Part shown: in pieces, positions 1 through 8,199 of the stretch | How positions within the stretch are numbered: the first letter of the stretch is position 1 | How the letters are laid out: each line of letters opens with the position of its first letter | Assembly: GCA_937958105.1 (NCBI GenBank) | Contig: CALFXJ010000038.1 | Span: 62,001 to 126,000 of the forward strand | DNA from: an uncultured Cellvibrio sp. | Lineage (GTDB): Bacteria > Pseudomonadota > Gammaproteobacteria > Pseudomonadales > Cellvibrionaceae | Length of the DNA stretch: 64,000 nt | Reading direction: 5' to 3' | Notes under the pieces: generated by a model | Database searches by the model: none | Told to the model about the DNA's origin: nothing | Seen by the model: only the letters and a program-made list of their open reading frames with translations | Program-made: the position numbers and the translations under genes

Positions 1-556
1 GGAACATTGCCCAGCCGCTGGCTCCGAGCAGAATAGCTGCTTCTTCTTCATCATTGCCCTGCGACTCCATCAAGGGGATTAATTCCCGCGCTACGTAGGG
101 ACTGGTTACAAAGATCGTCACCAGGACAATACCCGGCCAGGCAAAGATCACCTGAATCCCATAATCATCCAGCCAGCCACCAATCAATCCCTGATTGCCG
201 TAGAGCAACAGATAACACAAACCGGCTACCACCGGAGAGATGGCGTAAGGCGTATCGATCAGTGCAATAATCAGTTTCTTCCCAAAAAACTGGAATTTGG
301 TAACGCACCAGGCGATGAGGGTACCAAAGACCAGATTCACGGGAACCGTCAGCACCGCCACCAGCAGGGTCAGCTTGATGGCAGAAATCATGTCGCTGTC
401 CATGAGGTTACTGGTAAATAACTGCCAGCCGCTGCGGAACGCCGAAAAAAAGATAAGAACCAGCGGCAGCACCAGCAGTGTGACGACAAAAAATAATCCA
501 AGGCCTACAAGTACCTTGCCGGTTCTGTCCGGTTTGCGAGGGATGTATGTATGCAT
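1..556 (-). CDS. cysW: Sulfate ABC transporter permease CysW, partial (cut by left window edge)
   Basis: This is the N-terminal ~185 codons of a CysW-type inner-membrane permease for sulfate/thiosulfate. Translation from the ATG at 556 gives a first hydrophobic helix (LGLFFVVTLLVLPLVLIFF), then the binding-protein-dependent permease region with AISPVVAGL, PGIVLVTIFVTSPYVAREL and the start of the EAA loop (EEEAAILLGASGW), where the window ends. It starts 2 nt after the cysT stop with no clear ribosome binding site, so translational coupling is likely. It is paralogous to the complete CysW at 3932-4828. The rest of the gene, and probably a second cysA, should lie to the left. The family assignment is firm; sulfate versus thiosulfate preference cannot be told from sequence. 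Confidence 0.92.
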   Translation of the reverse strand, partial: MHTYIPRKPDRTGKVLVGLGLFFVVTLLVLPLVLIFFSAFRSGWQLFTSNLMDSDMISAIKLTLLVAVLTVPVNLVFGTLIAWCVTKFQFFGKKLIIALIDTPYAISPVVAGLCYLLLYGNQGLIGGWLDDYGIQVIFAWPGIVLVTIFVTSPYVARELIPLMESQGNDEEEAAILLGASGWAMF

Positions 557-558
557 AA

Positions 559-1422
559 TTAAATTTTTCGATGACGTCTGCCGTAGTAGCTCTGAATCAC
601 CTGAATCACCAGCAGCAACAGCAGCGAAGCAGCCAGAATCAACATTGCCACGGCAGCAGCGGCCGGATAATTGTATTCACCGATGTAGGTGAAGATCATC
701 AGTGATACCACTTCCGTTTCGTAAGGCATATTGCCTGCAATAAAAATCACCGCCCCGAATTCACCCAGGCTGCGCACAAAGGACAGCGCCATCCCGATCA
801 GCAGTGCCGGGCGAATATGCGGCAGGATAATACGCCGGAAAATCTGGGATCGGCTTGCACCCAGCGATGCGGCGGCTTCTTCATACTCCGGTGATAAATC
901 TTCCAGAACCGGCTGCAGTGTTCTGACCACAAACGGAATGCTGGTGAACAGCATGGCGATAACGATACCGATGAAGGTGTAAGAGACCTTGATATCCAAC
1001 GGCACCAGCCAGCGCCCCAGCCAGCCGTTCTGGGCAAACAGCGCTGACAGGGTCAGCCCTGCAACAGCAGTCGGCAGAGCAAACGGAAGGTCAACCAGCG
1101 TATCCACCAGTTTCTTGCCGGGGAATTCATAACGCACCAGTATCCAGGCAAGCAGCAACCCGAGAGCACCGTTGAACAGCGAGGCACAGGCAGCGGCCGC
1201 AAAGGTGACCTTGAAGGCGGCGATCAGACGGGGATCGGTGAGGTAAAAGACAAACTCATCCCAGCTGATTTCGAGAGTCTGGAGCACCAGCGTGATCGCT
1301 GGCAGCAAAACGATGAGGCTCAAATAAAACACGCCCAGTCCTAGACTGAGCTTGAATCCGGGCAGCACACGGGCTGCCCCTGAAGATCTGGCTAAAGATT
1401 TCGTCACATCATCATCCAACAA
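559..1422 (-). CDS. cysT: Sulfate ABC transporter permease CysT (CysU), second operon
   Basis: CysT/CysU permease of about 287 aa, the partner of CysW in the membrane channel of the sulfate transporter. Six hydrophobic segments are visible, with the typical DLPFALPTAVAGL stretch, the EAA loop (EEAAASLGASRSQIFRRIILP) that contacts CysA, and SLGEFGAVIFIAGN near the end. It closely resembles the CysT at 4830-5651 in the same motifs. The open frame begins at a TTG codon and has no ATG before the first helix. A start at TTG 1422 or the in-frame GTG shortly after it is therefore likely, but no good ribosome binding site supports either. A 137-bp gap with a strong hairpin separates it from the upstream sbp gene. 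Confidence 0.9.
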   Translation of the reverse strand: MLDDDVTKSLARSSGAARVLPGFKLSLGLGVFYLSLIVLLPAITLVLQTLEISWDEFVFYLTDPRLIAAFKVTFAAAACASLFNGALGLLLAWILVRYEFPGKKLVDTLVDLPFALPTAVAGLTLSALFAQNGWLGRWLVPLDIKVSYTFIGIVIAMLFTSIPFVVRTLQPVLEDLSPEYEEAAASLGASRSQIFRRIILPHIRPALLIGMALSFVRSLGEFGAVIFIAGNMPYETEVVSLMIFTYIGEYNYPAAAAVAMLILAASLLLLLVIQVIQSYYGRRHRKI

Positions 1423-1429
1423 CGGAAAG

Positions 1430-1453
1430 CGCCGCCAGATAAGGCTGGCGGCG
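1430..1453 (-). promoter_or_regulatory. Intercistronic hairpin between sbp and cysT (second operon)
   Basis: Perfect 9-bp inverted repeat CGCCGCCAG / CTGGCGGCG with a 6-nt loop, lying just before the cysT start. It is not followed by a T-run, so it is probably an mRNA-stabilising or processing hairpin rather than an intrinsic terminator. It sits in the same place as the terminator-like hairpin of the other operon (5726-5764). Both would let the periplasmic binding protein be made in excess over the permeases. Confidence 0.55.
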
Positions 1454-1559
1454 TTCGAGGAGGAGCTTCCGATGCAGAAGCCCCCGGGGAAATCACTGGG
1501 AGCATATTAATGCGCTGCCCTCAAATTTCCTAGGAAACCTCGAAAATTTCATCCGGTTC

Positions 1560-2603
1560 CTAGCGGCGTTTGGCCTGGCGCAGCAACTGGTCGAGCACTC
1601 CGCCGGTACCGAAGTGGGTTTTGTTGATATCGTTCCAGCTGCCAAACAGAGATTCTACAGCCACCAGCTCGACCTCAGGAAACTGTTTGGCGTAGTCAGC
1701 TTTAACTTTTTCATCGTGGACCCGGTAGTAAAAGCCGGCAAGCACATCCTGGGCATCGGTAGAGTACAGATAATTGAGGTACTCAGTCGCGACCTTTTCG
1801 GTGCCCTTTTCTTTGGCAACCTTCTCTACCAGCGCGACAGGAAATTCTGCCAGCACACTGATCTTGGGTACTACGGTATCGTACTTGTCTTCGCCGTATT
1901 GCTTGCGAATCAGGTTGACCTCTGATTCGAAGGTCAGCAGCACATCGCCCAGCTCACGGTCCACGAAAGAGGTGGTCGCGCCGCGACCGCCGGTATCAAA
2001 CACCACAACATTGGCCAGCAGTTTACCGACAAATTCCTTGATTTTTTTCTCGTCGCCATTGAACGCCTTGTTCGCATAAATCCAGGCAGCCAGATACGTA
2101 TAGCGGGCGTTACCGGAAGTTTTGGGGTTGGGGAACACCAGCTTCACGTCGCTGCGTATCAGGTCATCCCAGTCTTTGATGTTTTTCGGGTTGCCCTTGC
2201 GTACCAGAAACGCGGTAGTGGAGTAAAACGGTGATGCATTATTGGGGAATTTATTCCGCCAGTCGGGGCTGACAAATTTGCCGCGCTCGTGCAGTACATC
2301 CACATCCGTCGATTGGTTAAACGTGACAACGTCCGCCTTCAAGCCCTGCAGAATAGCCGCAGCCTGGGCCGAAGAACCTGCATGGGACTGCTGGATAGTG
2401 ATGTCTTCACCGGTTTTTTCTTTCCAGTAAGCCTGAAATTTCGGGTTGATTTCCGCAAATAATTCACGGGCAACATCGTAAGACGTATTCAATATTTCCT
2501 GGGCGGCAAGCGTTGTATGAGCAACCAGCAAAGCCGCAGTCAACGCAACAACCCGGGCAAAGCGGGTTTTAATGAAGGTTTTTGCAGTCGGCGTATGAGC
2601 CAT
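1560..2603 (-). CDS. sbp: Periplasmic sulfate-binding protein, second operon
   Basis: Substrate-binding protein of a sulfate ABC transporter, 347 aa. An N-terminal signal peptide (hydrophobic VVALTAALLVAHTTLA, cleavage near AAQ) is followed by the family signature ILNTSYDVARELFAEIN. The conserved QSHAGSSAQA, VFPNPKTSGNARYTYLAAW and GGRGATTSF segments build the sulfate pocket. The ATG at 2603 has a good AGGAGA ribosome binding site. It is clearly paralogous to the protein at 5780-6790 but diverged along its length, so the two may differ in affinity or in sulfate/thiosulfate preference. It heads the operon continuing with cysT and cysW. Confidence 0.93.
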   Translation of the reverse strand: MAHTPTAKTFIKTRFARVVALTAALLVAHTTLAAQEILNTSYDVARELFAEINPKFQAYWKEKTGEDITIQQSHAGSSAQAAAILQGLKADVVTFNQSTDVDVLHERGKFVSPDWRNKFPNNASPFYSTTAFLVRKGNPKNIKDWDDLIRSDVKLVFPNPKTSGNARYTYLAAWIYANKAFNGDEKKIKEFVGKLLANVVVFDTGGRGATTSFVDRELGDVLLTFESEVNLIRKQYGEDKYDTVVPKISVLAEFPVALVEKVAKEKGTEKVATEYLNYLYSTDAQDVLAGFYYRVHDEKVKADYAKQFPEVELVAVESLFGSWNDINKTHFGTGGVLDQLLRQAKRR

Positions 2604-2747
2604 TTTTTGATCTCCTGGAATTACGGGTGTTCGACAAAAGTAATGGCGCCTAGTTAACCATACTTACGCGTGGCAGGTTAGATTATTAATTCCTATGCTT
2701 ATTACCCGGGGAAAGTCATGGAGTTCAATGGGTGGTGGTGGATTGGC

Positions 2748-2790
2748 GCGGTGGTGTCGGATTACGCTGCGCTAATCCGACACCCACCGC
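2748..2790. repeat. REP-like long hairpin between the two sulfate operons
   Basis: An inverted repeat with arms of about 17-18 bp (core GGTGTCGGATTA / TAATCCGACACC, loop CGCTGCGC), with one bulged base in the outer stem. It fills most of the 191-bp gap between cysA (ends 2795) and the next sbp (starts 2603). No T-run follows on the minus strand. The GTCGGATTA-CGCTGCGC-TAATCCGAC core resembles dispersed intergenic hairpins known from many proteobacteria. It may protect the 3' end of the cysA mRNA or weakly terminate it. Confidence 0.6.
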
Positions 2791-2794
2791 ATCC

Positions 2795-3856
2795 TCAATC
2801 CTTCAAAAAAACCTTGGAATTGGTTGGTCTGGCGTATACGGTGACGCCGGGACGCAGGTCGATGAGGCGTTCCTGGGAGCGTGGCAGTTCCACGTGGAAG
2901 ATGTCGTTGCTGAGAGCATGGCGCAACTCTATTCGCAATACCGAACCAGCAGTGCTGACGTTGTCCACTGTTGCCTCAATAAAGCCTTCGCCCTGCGGCT
3001 CGGCCTGCAGCTCGATATCGTGGGGACGCACATAAGCTACCGCTGCGCTGTCTTTGATCTCCGCATGTTCCGGTGCGGGCAGTTTGTAATCGCCGATGTG
3101 GGCCCAGCCTTCGCTGACGCGGCTGTGAAATAAATTCACCTGACCGATAAAGTCATACACAAACGGACTTGCGGGATTGTTATAAACCTCATCCGGCGAT
3201 CCTATCTGCTCAATCTTGCCTTTATTCAGCACCACAATGCGATCCGCCACTTCCATGGCTTCTTCCTGATCGTGGGTGACGAAGATGGAGGTGATATGCA
3301 GCTCGTCATGCAGGCGACGCAGCCAGCGGCGCAGGTCTTTACGCACTTTCGCATCAAGGGCGCCGAAGGGCTCGTCGAGCAGCAACACTTTAGGTTCCAC
3401 CGCCAGCGCACGGGCCAGTGCGATCCGCTGGCGCTGACCGCCTGAGAGCTGATCAGGATATCGGTCTGCCAGCCAGTCCAGCTGAACCAGCCGCAGCAGT
3501 TCGTGCACGCGCTCAGCTATCTCTGATTTGCTGGGCCGCTTGTCTTTCGGCCGTACGGTCAAGCCAAACGCCACGTTATCGAACACCGTCATGTGACGAA
3601 ACAAGGCGTAATGCTGGAATACAAAACCAACCTGACGCTGGCGCACGTGTACATGAGTGGCATCCTCACCGTGAAACTCCACTACCCCGTGGTCCGGTTG
3701 TTCAAGGCCGGCAATAATACGCAGCAGTGTCGTCTTACCGCAGCCGGACGGGCCAAGCAGAGCCACCAGTTCGCCGGTGGGAAAATCCAGAGAGACGTCG
3801 TTCAGGGCAGAGAAATTGCCAAAGTTCTTTTGGATGTTTTTAACCTGGATACTCAT
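2795..3856 (-). CDS. cysA: Sulfate/thiosulfate ABC transporter ATP-binding protein CysA
   Basis: ATPase subunit that energises sulfate import, 353 aa. All nucleotide-binding motifs are present: Walker A GPSGCGKT near residue 35, Q-loop in VGFVFQHYALF, ABC signature LSGGQRQR, Walker B VLLLDEPFGALD and the H-loop in FVTHDQEEAMEVADR. The C-terminal ~110 residues form a TOBE-like regulatory domain typical of CysA. It is the last gene of the right-hand operon, 75 bp after cysW. The second operon has no cysA inside this window, so this ATPase could serve both permeases. Confidence 0.95.
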   Translation of the reverse strand: MSIQVKNIQKNFGNFSALNDVSLDFPTGELVALLGPSGCGKTTLLRIIAGLEQPDHGVVEFHGEDATHVHVRQRQVGFVFQHYALFRHMTVFDNVAFGLTVRPKDKRPSKSEIAERVHELLRLVQLDWLADRYPDQLSGGQRQRIALARALAVEPKVLLLDEPFGALDAKVRKDLRRWLRRLHDELHITSIFVTHDQEEAMEVADRIVVLNKGKIEQIGSPDEVYNNPASPFVYDFIGQVNLFHSRVSEGWAHIGDYKLPAPEHAEIKDSAAVAYVRPHDIELQAEPQGEGFIEATVDNVSTAGSVLRIELRHALSNDIFHVELPRSQERLIDLRPGVTVYARPTNSKVFLKD

Positions 3857-3931
3857 CTTCGTTCTCGTTGAAAAAATTCTTTAATGTCTGGCGGATCAAG
3901 CCTGCGGCTAATCCGGCCGGCGAATGTTCGG

Positions 3932-4828
3932 TCAGGCTTGCTGGCTGGCGGCGCGCACGGCTTTTTCCCGCTCGCGGACGTGATGCCATTCCAGTAACGA
4001 TTTCACCACCAGGGTGATCAACGCCAATCCTGCCAGCAGCGACGCTGCGGCGAAGGCGGCAGCAAACTGGTATTCGTTGTACAGGATTTCAATATGCAGC
4101 GGCAAGGTATTGGTTTGACCACGGATATGGCCGCTCACCACACTGACCGCACCGAATTCCCCCATCGCCCGCGCGTTACACAGAATAATGCCATACAACA
4201 GCCCCCATTTGATGGACGGCAGCGTCACCCGCCAGAAAGTCTGCCAGCCGCTGGCACCGAGGGTCAGCGAGGCTTCCTCATAGGAGGTGCCCTGCTCTTC
4301 CATCAGCGGAATCAATTCGCGTGCGATAAACGGAAAGGTCACAAAGACAGTAGCCAGTACAATCCCCGGTACGGCAAAGATGATCTTGATGTTGTTGTCC
4401 GACAGCCAAGGGCCGAGCCAGCTCTGGGCGCCGAACAACAATACATAGATCAAACCTGCGACAACCGGCGAAACCGCAAAAGGTAAGTCGATCAGGGTAA
4501 TCAATGCCTGCTTGCCACGAAAGTGAAATTTGGTAATCGCCCAGGCCGCGGAGAGACCAAACACGACATTAAGGGGCACTGAAATGGCTGCGGCCAGCAA
4601 GGTCAGCTTGATAGCATGCCAGGCGTCAGGTTCGGTAATCGCTGCCCAGTAAACATCAGCACCGCGTGAAAAAGCTTCCGTGAATACCGCAATCAAGGGT
4701 ATAACCAGAAACAAGGCAAGAAAACTCAACGCAATGGCGGTCAGTAAGATGCGTACCCACAGCGGCTCGGTTGTGGCATCCGTAGCGCGCAGGGCGCGAC
4801 GGTTTAATGAAGAAACGGCTCCACTCAT
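3932..4828 (-). CDS. cysW: Sulfate ABC transporter permease CysW
   Basis: Inner-membrane permease of 298 aa, partner of CysT. It has six hydrophobic segments, DLPFAVSPVVAGLIYVLLFG, an EAA loop (EEASLTLGASGWQTFWRVTLP) for CysA docking, and ARAMGEFGAVSVVSGHIRG, the last being distinctive of CysW. The N-terminal ~25 residues are cytoplasmic and hydrophilic. The ATG at 4828 lies one base after the cysT stop, so translation is coupled. The truncated CysW at 1-556 is its paralogue. Confidence 0.95.
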   Translation of the reverse strand: MSGAVSSLNRRALRATDATTEPLWVRILLTAIALSFLALFLVIPLIAVFTEAFSRGADVYWAAITEPDAWHAIKLTLLAAAISVPLNVVFGLSAAWAITKFHFRGKQALITLIDLPFAVSPVVAGLIYVLLFGAQSWLGPWLSDNNIKIIFAVPGIVLATVFVTFPFIARELIPLMEEQGTSYEEASLTLGASGWQTFWRVTLPSIKWGLLYGIILCNARAMGEFGAVSVVSGHIRGQTNTLPLHIEILYNEYQFAAAFAAASLLAGLALITLVVKSLLEWHHVREREKAVRAASQQA

Positions 4829-4829
4829 A

Positions 4830-5651
4830 TCAGGCTCCTGCTCGCTTACTGCTCCAGTGTTGCAACAGATTGATCAGCAACAAGAGAACAAAGGAAAACA
4901 TCAATAACACCACGGCCAGGGCCGCTGCGCCCGCATAGTTGTACTGTTCAAGTTTAGAGACAATCAACAACGGGGTAATCTCAGTACGGAACGGCATGTT
5001 GCCGCTGATAAAGACTACTGAACCGTACTCACCCACTGCCCGCGCAAAAGCCAGCGCAAAGCCCGTTAGCAGTGCCGGCAGCAAGGCCGGTAGCAGAATA
5101 CGGCGGAAGGTATGCCAGCGGTTTGCACCCAGACTTGCCGCCGCTTCTTCAATTTCTTTTTCCAGCTCTTCCAACACTGGCTGGACAGTTCTTACTACAA
5201 ACGGCAGCCCGATAAAAGTCAGGGCTACGATCACACCCAGGGGCGTATAGGCAACCTTGATACCCAGGGGCGTCAGCCACTGGCCCACCCAGCCCTGGGG
5301 CGCATAAAGCGAGGTCAATGCGATACCGGCTACAGCAGTAGGCAGCGCAAATGGCAGATCAACTAATGCATCGACAATTTTTTTGCCGAAAAACTGGTAG
5401 CGCACCAGGACCCAGGCCACGATAAAGCCGAACACGAGATTAATCAGCGCACCGATAAACGCGGCTCCCAGGCTGAGGCGGTAACTTGCGATCGCCTGTG
5501 GATCGAGTACCGTTTGCCAGAATTCCGCCCAGGTCAGGGTGAAGGCTTTGGCAAATAAAAATGCGAGGGGAATGAAGACAATCAGGCTTGCGTAAAAAGC
5601 AGCGTAGCCAAGTGATAACCCGAAACCGGGAATGACAGATGGACGACTCAT
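4830..5651 (-). CDS. cysT: Sulfate ABC transporter permease CysT (CysU)
   Basis: Inner-membrane permease of 273 aa forming the sulfate channel with CysW. Visible are six transmembrane segments, DLPFALPTAVAGIALTSLYAPQG, an EAA loop (EEAAASLGANRWHTFRRILLP) and ARAVGEYGSVVFISGNMPF. The ATG at 5651 is preceded by an AAGGTG ribosome binding site at good spacing. It is separated from its binding-protein gene by a terminator-like hairpin, and the downstream cysW begins one base after its stop. Confidence 0.95.
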   Translation of the reverse strand: MSRPSVIPGFGLSLGYAAFYASLIVFIPLAFLFAKAFTLTWAEFWQTVLDPQAIASYRLSLGAAFIGALINLVFGFIVAWVLVRYQFFGKKIVDALVDLPFALPTAVAGIALTSLYAPQGWVGQWLTPLGIKVAYTPLGVIVALTFIGLPFVVRTVQPVLEELEKEIEEAAASLGANRWHTFRRILLPALLPALLTGFALAFARAVGEYGSVVFISGNMPFRTEITPLLIVSKLEQYNYAGAAALAVVLLMFSFVLLLLINLLQHWSSKRAGA

Positions 5652-5725
5652 GGAACACCTTTGTGGTTGTCGCGGTGTTTTACGGACTTGTATGAAACAA
5701 CGAAACAGCGTTCTTCAACAGGTTG

Positions 5726-5764
5726 AAAAAAGCCCGCGATGATGTTGTGGCGTTCATCGCGGGC
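5726..5764 (-). terminator. Intrinsic terminator/attenuator between sbp and cysT
   Basis: An 11-bp perfect stem (GCCCGCGATGA / TCATCGCGGGC) with an 11-nt loop is followed on the minus strand by six Ts. It lies 16 bp after the sbp stop and about 75 bp before the cysT start. Since cysT has no other obvious promoter, it most likely acts as a leaky terminator that makes binding protein more abundant than permease and ATPase. Confidence 0.8.
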
Positions 5765-5779
5765 ATGCCCTAACAAAAA

Positions 5780-6790
5780 TTATCGCGCGCCGGGCTTGTA
5801 GATCTGGTCAAAGACACCGCCATCGTTGAAGTGCTCAGCCTGAGCTTTGCTCCAGCCGCCGAAGGCTTCATCAATGGTTACCAGATTAATCTCCGGAAAT
5901 ACGTCAGCGTATTTAGCAGCAACTTCTGCATCGCGAGGGCGATAGTAGTTCTTGCCGGCAATGTCCTGACCGGTCTTGGTATAAAGAAACTTCAGATAAG
6001 CTTCCGCAACTTTACGAGTACCATGTTTTTCCACATTCTTGTCGACCACGGCAACAGAAGGCTCAGCCAGGATGGACAAGGAAGGCACAACAATTTCGAA
6101 TTTGTCTTTGCCCAGTTCGTTCAGGGCCAGGAAAGCTTCGTTTTCCCACGAGAGGAATACGTCACCGATACCGCGCTGTACAAACGTGGTAGTTGATCCA
6201 CGTGCGCCGGAATCCAGCACAGGAACATTCTTGAACAGCTTGGTGACAAACTCCTTGGCCGCCTCGTCAGAACCCTGGGTTTGCTTGGCGTACGCCCAGG
6301 CTGCCAGGTAATTCCAGCGCGCACCGCCAGAGGTTTTCGGGTTGGGGGTAATAACTTCTACACCCGGCTTCACCAGATCATCCCAGTCTTTGATTTTTTT
6401 CGGGTTGCCGGAGCGAACCAGAAAGACAATCGTTGATGTATAGGGAGCACTGTTGTTAGGCAGTTTTGACAACCAGTCTTCCGGAATCAGTTTGGCTTCC
6501 TGATACAGAGCGTCCACATCGTAAGCAAGAGCAAGGGTTACTACGTCGGCTTCCAGACCATCAATCACAGCACGCGCCTGCTTGCCCGAACCACCGTGAG
6601 ACTGGCTGATGGTAACCTTTTGCTTCTCGGTTTTTTGCCAGTGTTCAGCAAAGGCCTTGTTGAATTCCACATACAGCTCACGGGTGGGGTCATAAGATAC
6701 GTTCAACAACTTAACATCCTGAGCCTGGGTTGCTGCAGTAAAGCCCAGAGATAAAATCAGCAGCGTTTTCTTCAAATTTTTAAGTAACAT
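5780..6790 (-). CDS. sbp: Periplasmic sulfate-binding protein
   Basis: Sulfate/thiosulfate-binding protein that delivers its ligand to CysTWA, 336 aa. A signal peptide (LLILSLGFTAATQAQ) precedes LLNVSYDPTRELYVEFN. The ligand-binding segments QSHGGSGKQA, ITPNPKTSGGARWNYLAAW and SGARGSTTTF are intact. I prefer the ATG at 6790 over the TTG two codons upstream because AAGGA lies 8 nt before it. It is the first gene of the complete operon and is followed by a terminator-like hairpin. The porin gene ends 128 bp upstream. Confidence 0.95.
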   Translation of the reverse strand: MLLKNLKKTLLILSLGFTAATQAQDVKLLNVSYDPTRELYVEFNKAFAEHWQKTEKQKVTISQSHGGSGKQARAVIDGLEADVVTLALAYDVDALYQEAKLIPEDWLSKLPNNSAPYTSTIVFLVRSGNPKKIKDWDDLVKPGVEVITPNPKTSGGARWNYLAAWAYAKQTQGSDEAAKEFVTKLFKNVPVLDSGARGSTTTFVQRGIGDVFLSWENEAFLALNELGKDKFEIVVPSLSILAEPSVAVVDKNVEKHGTRKVAEAYLKFLYTKTGQDIAGKNYYRPRDAEVAAKYADVFPEINLVTIDEAFGGWSKAQAEHFNDGGVFDQIYKPGAR

Positions 6791-6917
6791 GATCAAATTC
6801 CTTACAATAAATCGTTCAGAGAAAAATCGATTAGGTGTGGTGCGAGAGCAAGGCGCATCAACAACATCGATAAACAGGTCGCTGGTTTTTCATTTACCTT
6901 GCTCTCCCTGATTGCCG

Positions 6918-7976
6918 TTAGAAACTATGATCAAAACCAACCGCGAAGGTGTTGTCCGCCAGATCGGCGTTATCAACATCCAGCGCTGAGAAGTAGGTGT
7001 AAACCTTGGTTTTTGCACCCAGGCTGTAATCCAGTCCGAGCGCAGCAAGCGTGCCTTTCTCATCGCTTACCTTGGCTTCGGCGATACCGTATTGTGCTTT
7101 CAGTTTCACCTTACCGAGATTCCAGCCGCCGGATACGAGGTAGTTGGTGTCTTCTGCATCGCTGCCCGGGGCCACATCTTTGGCCTGTTGAACCAATGCG
7201 CCCAGCTCAAAATCACCGAGCTTTGCTGTACCCACAGCCCGGATAACGTCGGCGCGGACAATGCCGTCGAGGCTGCGGCGCGCCAGTTGATTAGCGTCAT
7301 AAGCGATTGCGCCGAAGAAAGTACCGTTGTCAGCAACCAGCGATGCCGAAATGGTTTCGGTCAGGCCATCATCCGGCTCGCCGTCGAGATCCACATCAGT
7401 GCCTTCCGCCGCGACAAACGCAATATTGGCGGTAAACAGCTGACCGAGTTTCGGGGTTGAGTATTGGATAATGTTGTTGACGCGGTTCTGGCCACCGACC
7501 AGCACATCAATGTCGGCCCGCAGATCATTGAACTGATCCACTTTGCCTTCGATCACTTTTAACGGTGTATCAAATTTACCGGCGATTACACGGCCGAAAT
7601 TACCCTGCAGACCTGCATAGATATTGCGCTGAGAAAAGGGGCTGCTGCCGCCATCGTCTGCATCCGTTTCGTACTCAGCGAGATAAACCACTTTCAGGCC
7701 GGTACCCTCAAGGGCGACTTCACCTTTGATACCCAGACGTGATGCGTTGGAGTTCAATTCCCACTGATCAACCTCGGCCGGACCCTGAGCGGAAAATGCG
7801 CGGGCAGCACCTTCGTGATCAAAACTGTCGAGGGAAACGTTAATCTTGCCGTAAATCGTTGGTGGGTTTGCCAGTGCGTCATCAGTGCTTACACCAAGAG
7901 CAGCAGCAATCGCCAGGGATAAAACAGTTGGGGCATAAAACGATCGACGCAGCGACCGCAGTTGTTGAAATGACAT
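6918..7976 (-). CDS. Gram-negative porin, probably for sulfate or other small anions
   Basis: Outer-membrane porin of 352 aa. A signal peptide (VLSLAIAAALGVSTDDALA) is followed by mature PPTIYGKINVSLDSF, the usual opening strand of general porins. Alternating beta strands with NASRLGIKGE and FGRVIAGKFDTP follow, and the protein ends in NTFAVGFDHSF with the terminal Phe of the BAM recognition signal. The ATG at 7976 is preceded by GGAGA. Its position directly upstream of the sulfate-binding protein suggests a role in sulfate entry across the outer membrane, but that is inferred only from context. Confidence 0.88.
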   Translation of the reverse strand: MSFQQLRSLRRSFYAPTVLSLAIAAALGVSTDDALANPPTIYGKINVSLDSFDHEGAARAFSAQGPAEVDQWELNSNASRLGIKGEVALEGTGLKVVYLAEYETDADDGGSSPFSQRNIYAGLQGNFGRVIAGKFDTPLKVIEGKVDQFNDLRADIDVLVGGQNRVNNIIQYSTPKLGQLFTANIAFVAAEGTDVDLDGEPDDGLTETISASLVADNGTFFGAIAYDANQLARRSLDGIVRADVIRAVGTAKLGDFELGALVQQAKDVAPGSDAEDTNYLVSGGWNLGKVKLKAQYGIAEAKVSDEKGTLAALGLDYSLGAKTKVYTYFSALDVDNADLADNTFAVGFDHSF

Positions 7977-8095
7977 GCTAATCTCCAGAATTAACTTATC
8001 ACTTCCGGCGGTCCGGTCAGTGTTCGTGTGTGTGTTTTACGTTTTAATCTTGCGCATCACCAGAAGTTGTCTCTGCTCTGCTCAATGACGGCGCC

Positions 8096-8124
8096 ATACT
8101 AAACAAAGCGTTTCAGCCTGAAAA
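8096..8124 (-). promoter_or_regulatory. Possible sigma-70 promoter of the porin gene
   Basis: On the minus strand TTTTCA (8119-8124) and TAGTAT (8096-8101) are spaced by 17 bp, each matching four of six consensus bases, about 120 bp upstream of the porin ATG in an AT-rich stretch. This is the best match I see in the 223-bp gap between the araC-type gene and the porin gene. It is weak evidence. Confidence 0.3.
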
Positions 8125-8199
8125 AGATTTGTTTTTTATTAGCTTATAACTAGTTTCAGTAAAACTGATAAGGCAGAGTCCGCCTTGCCTGGAGCGGCG

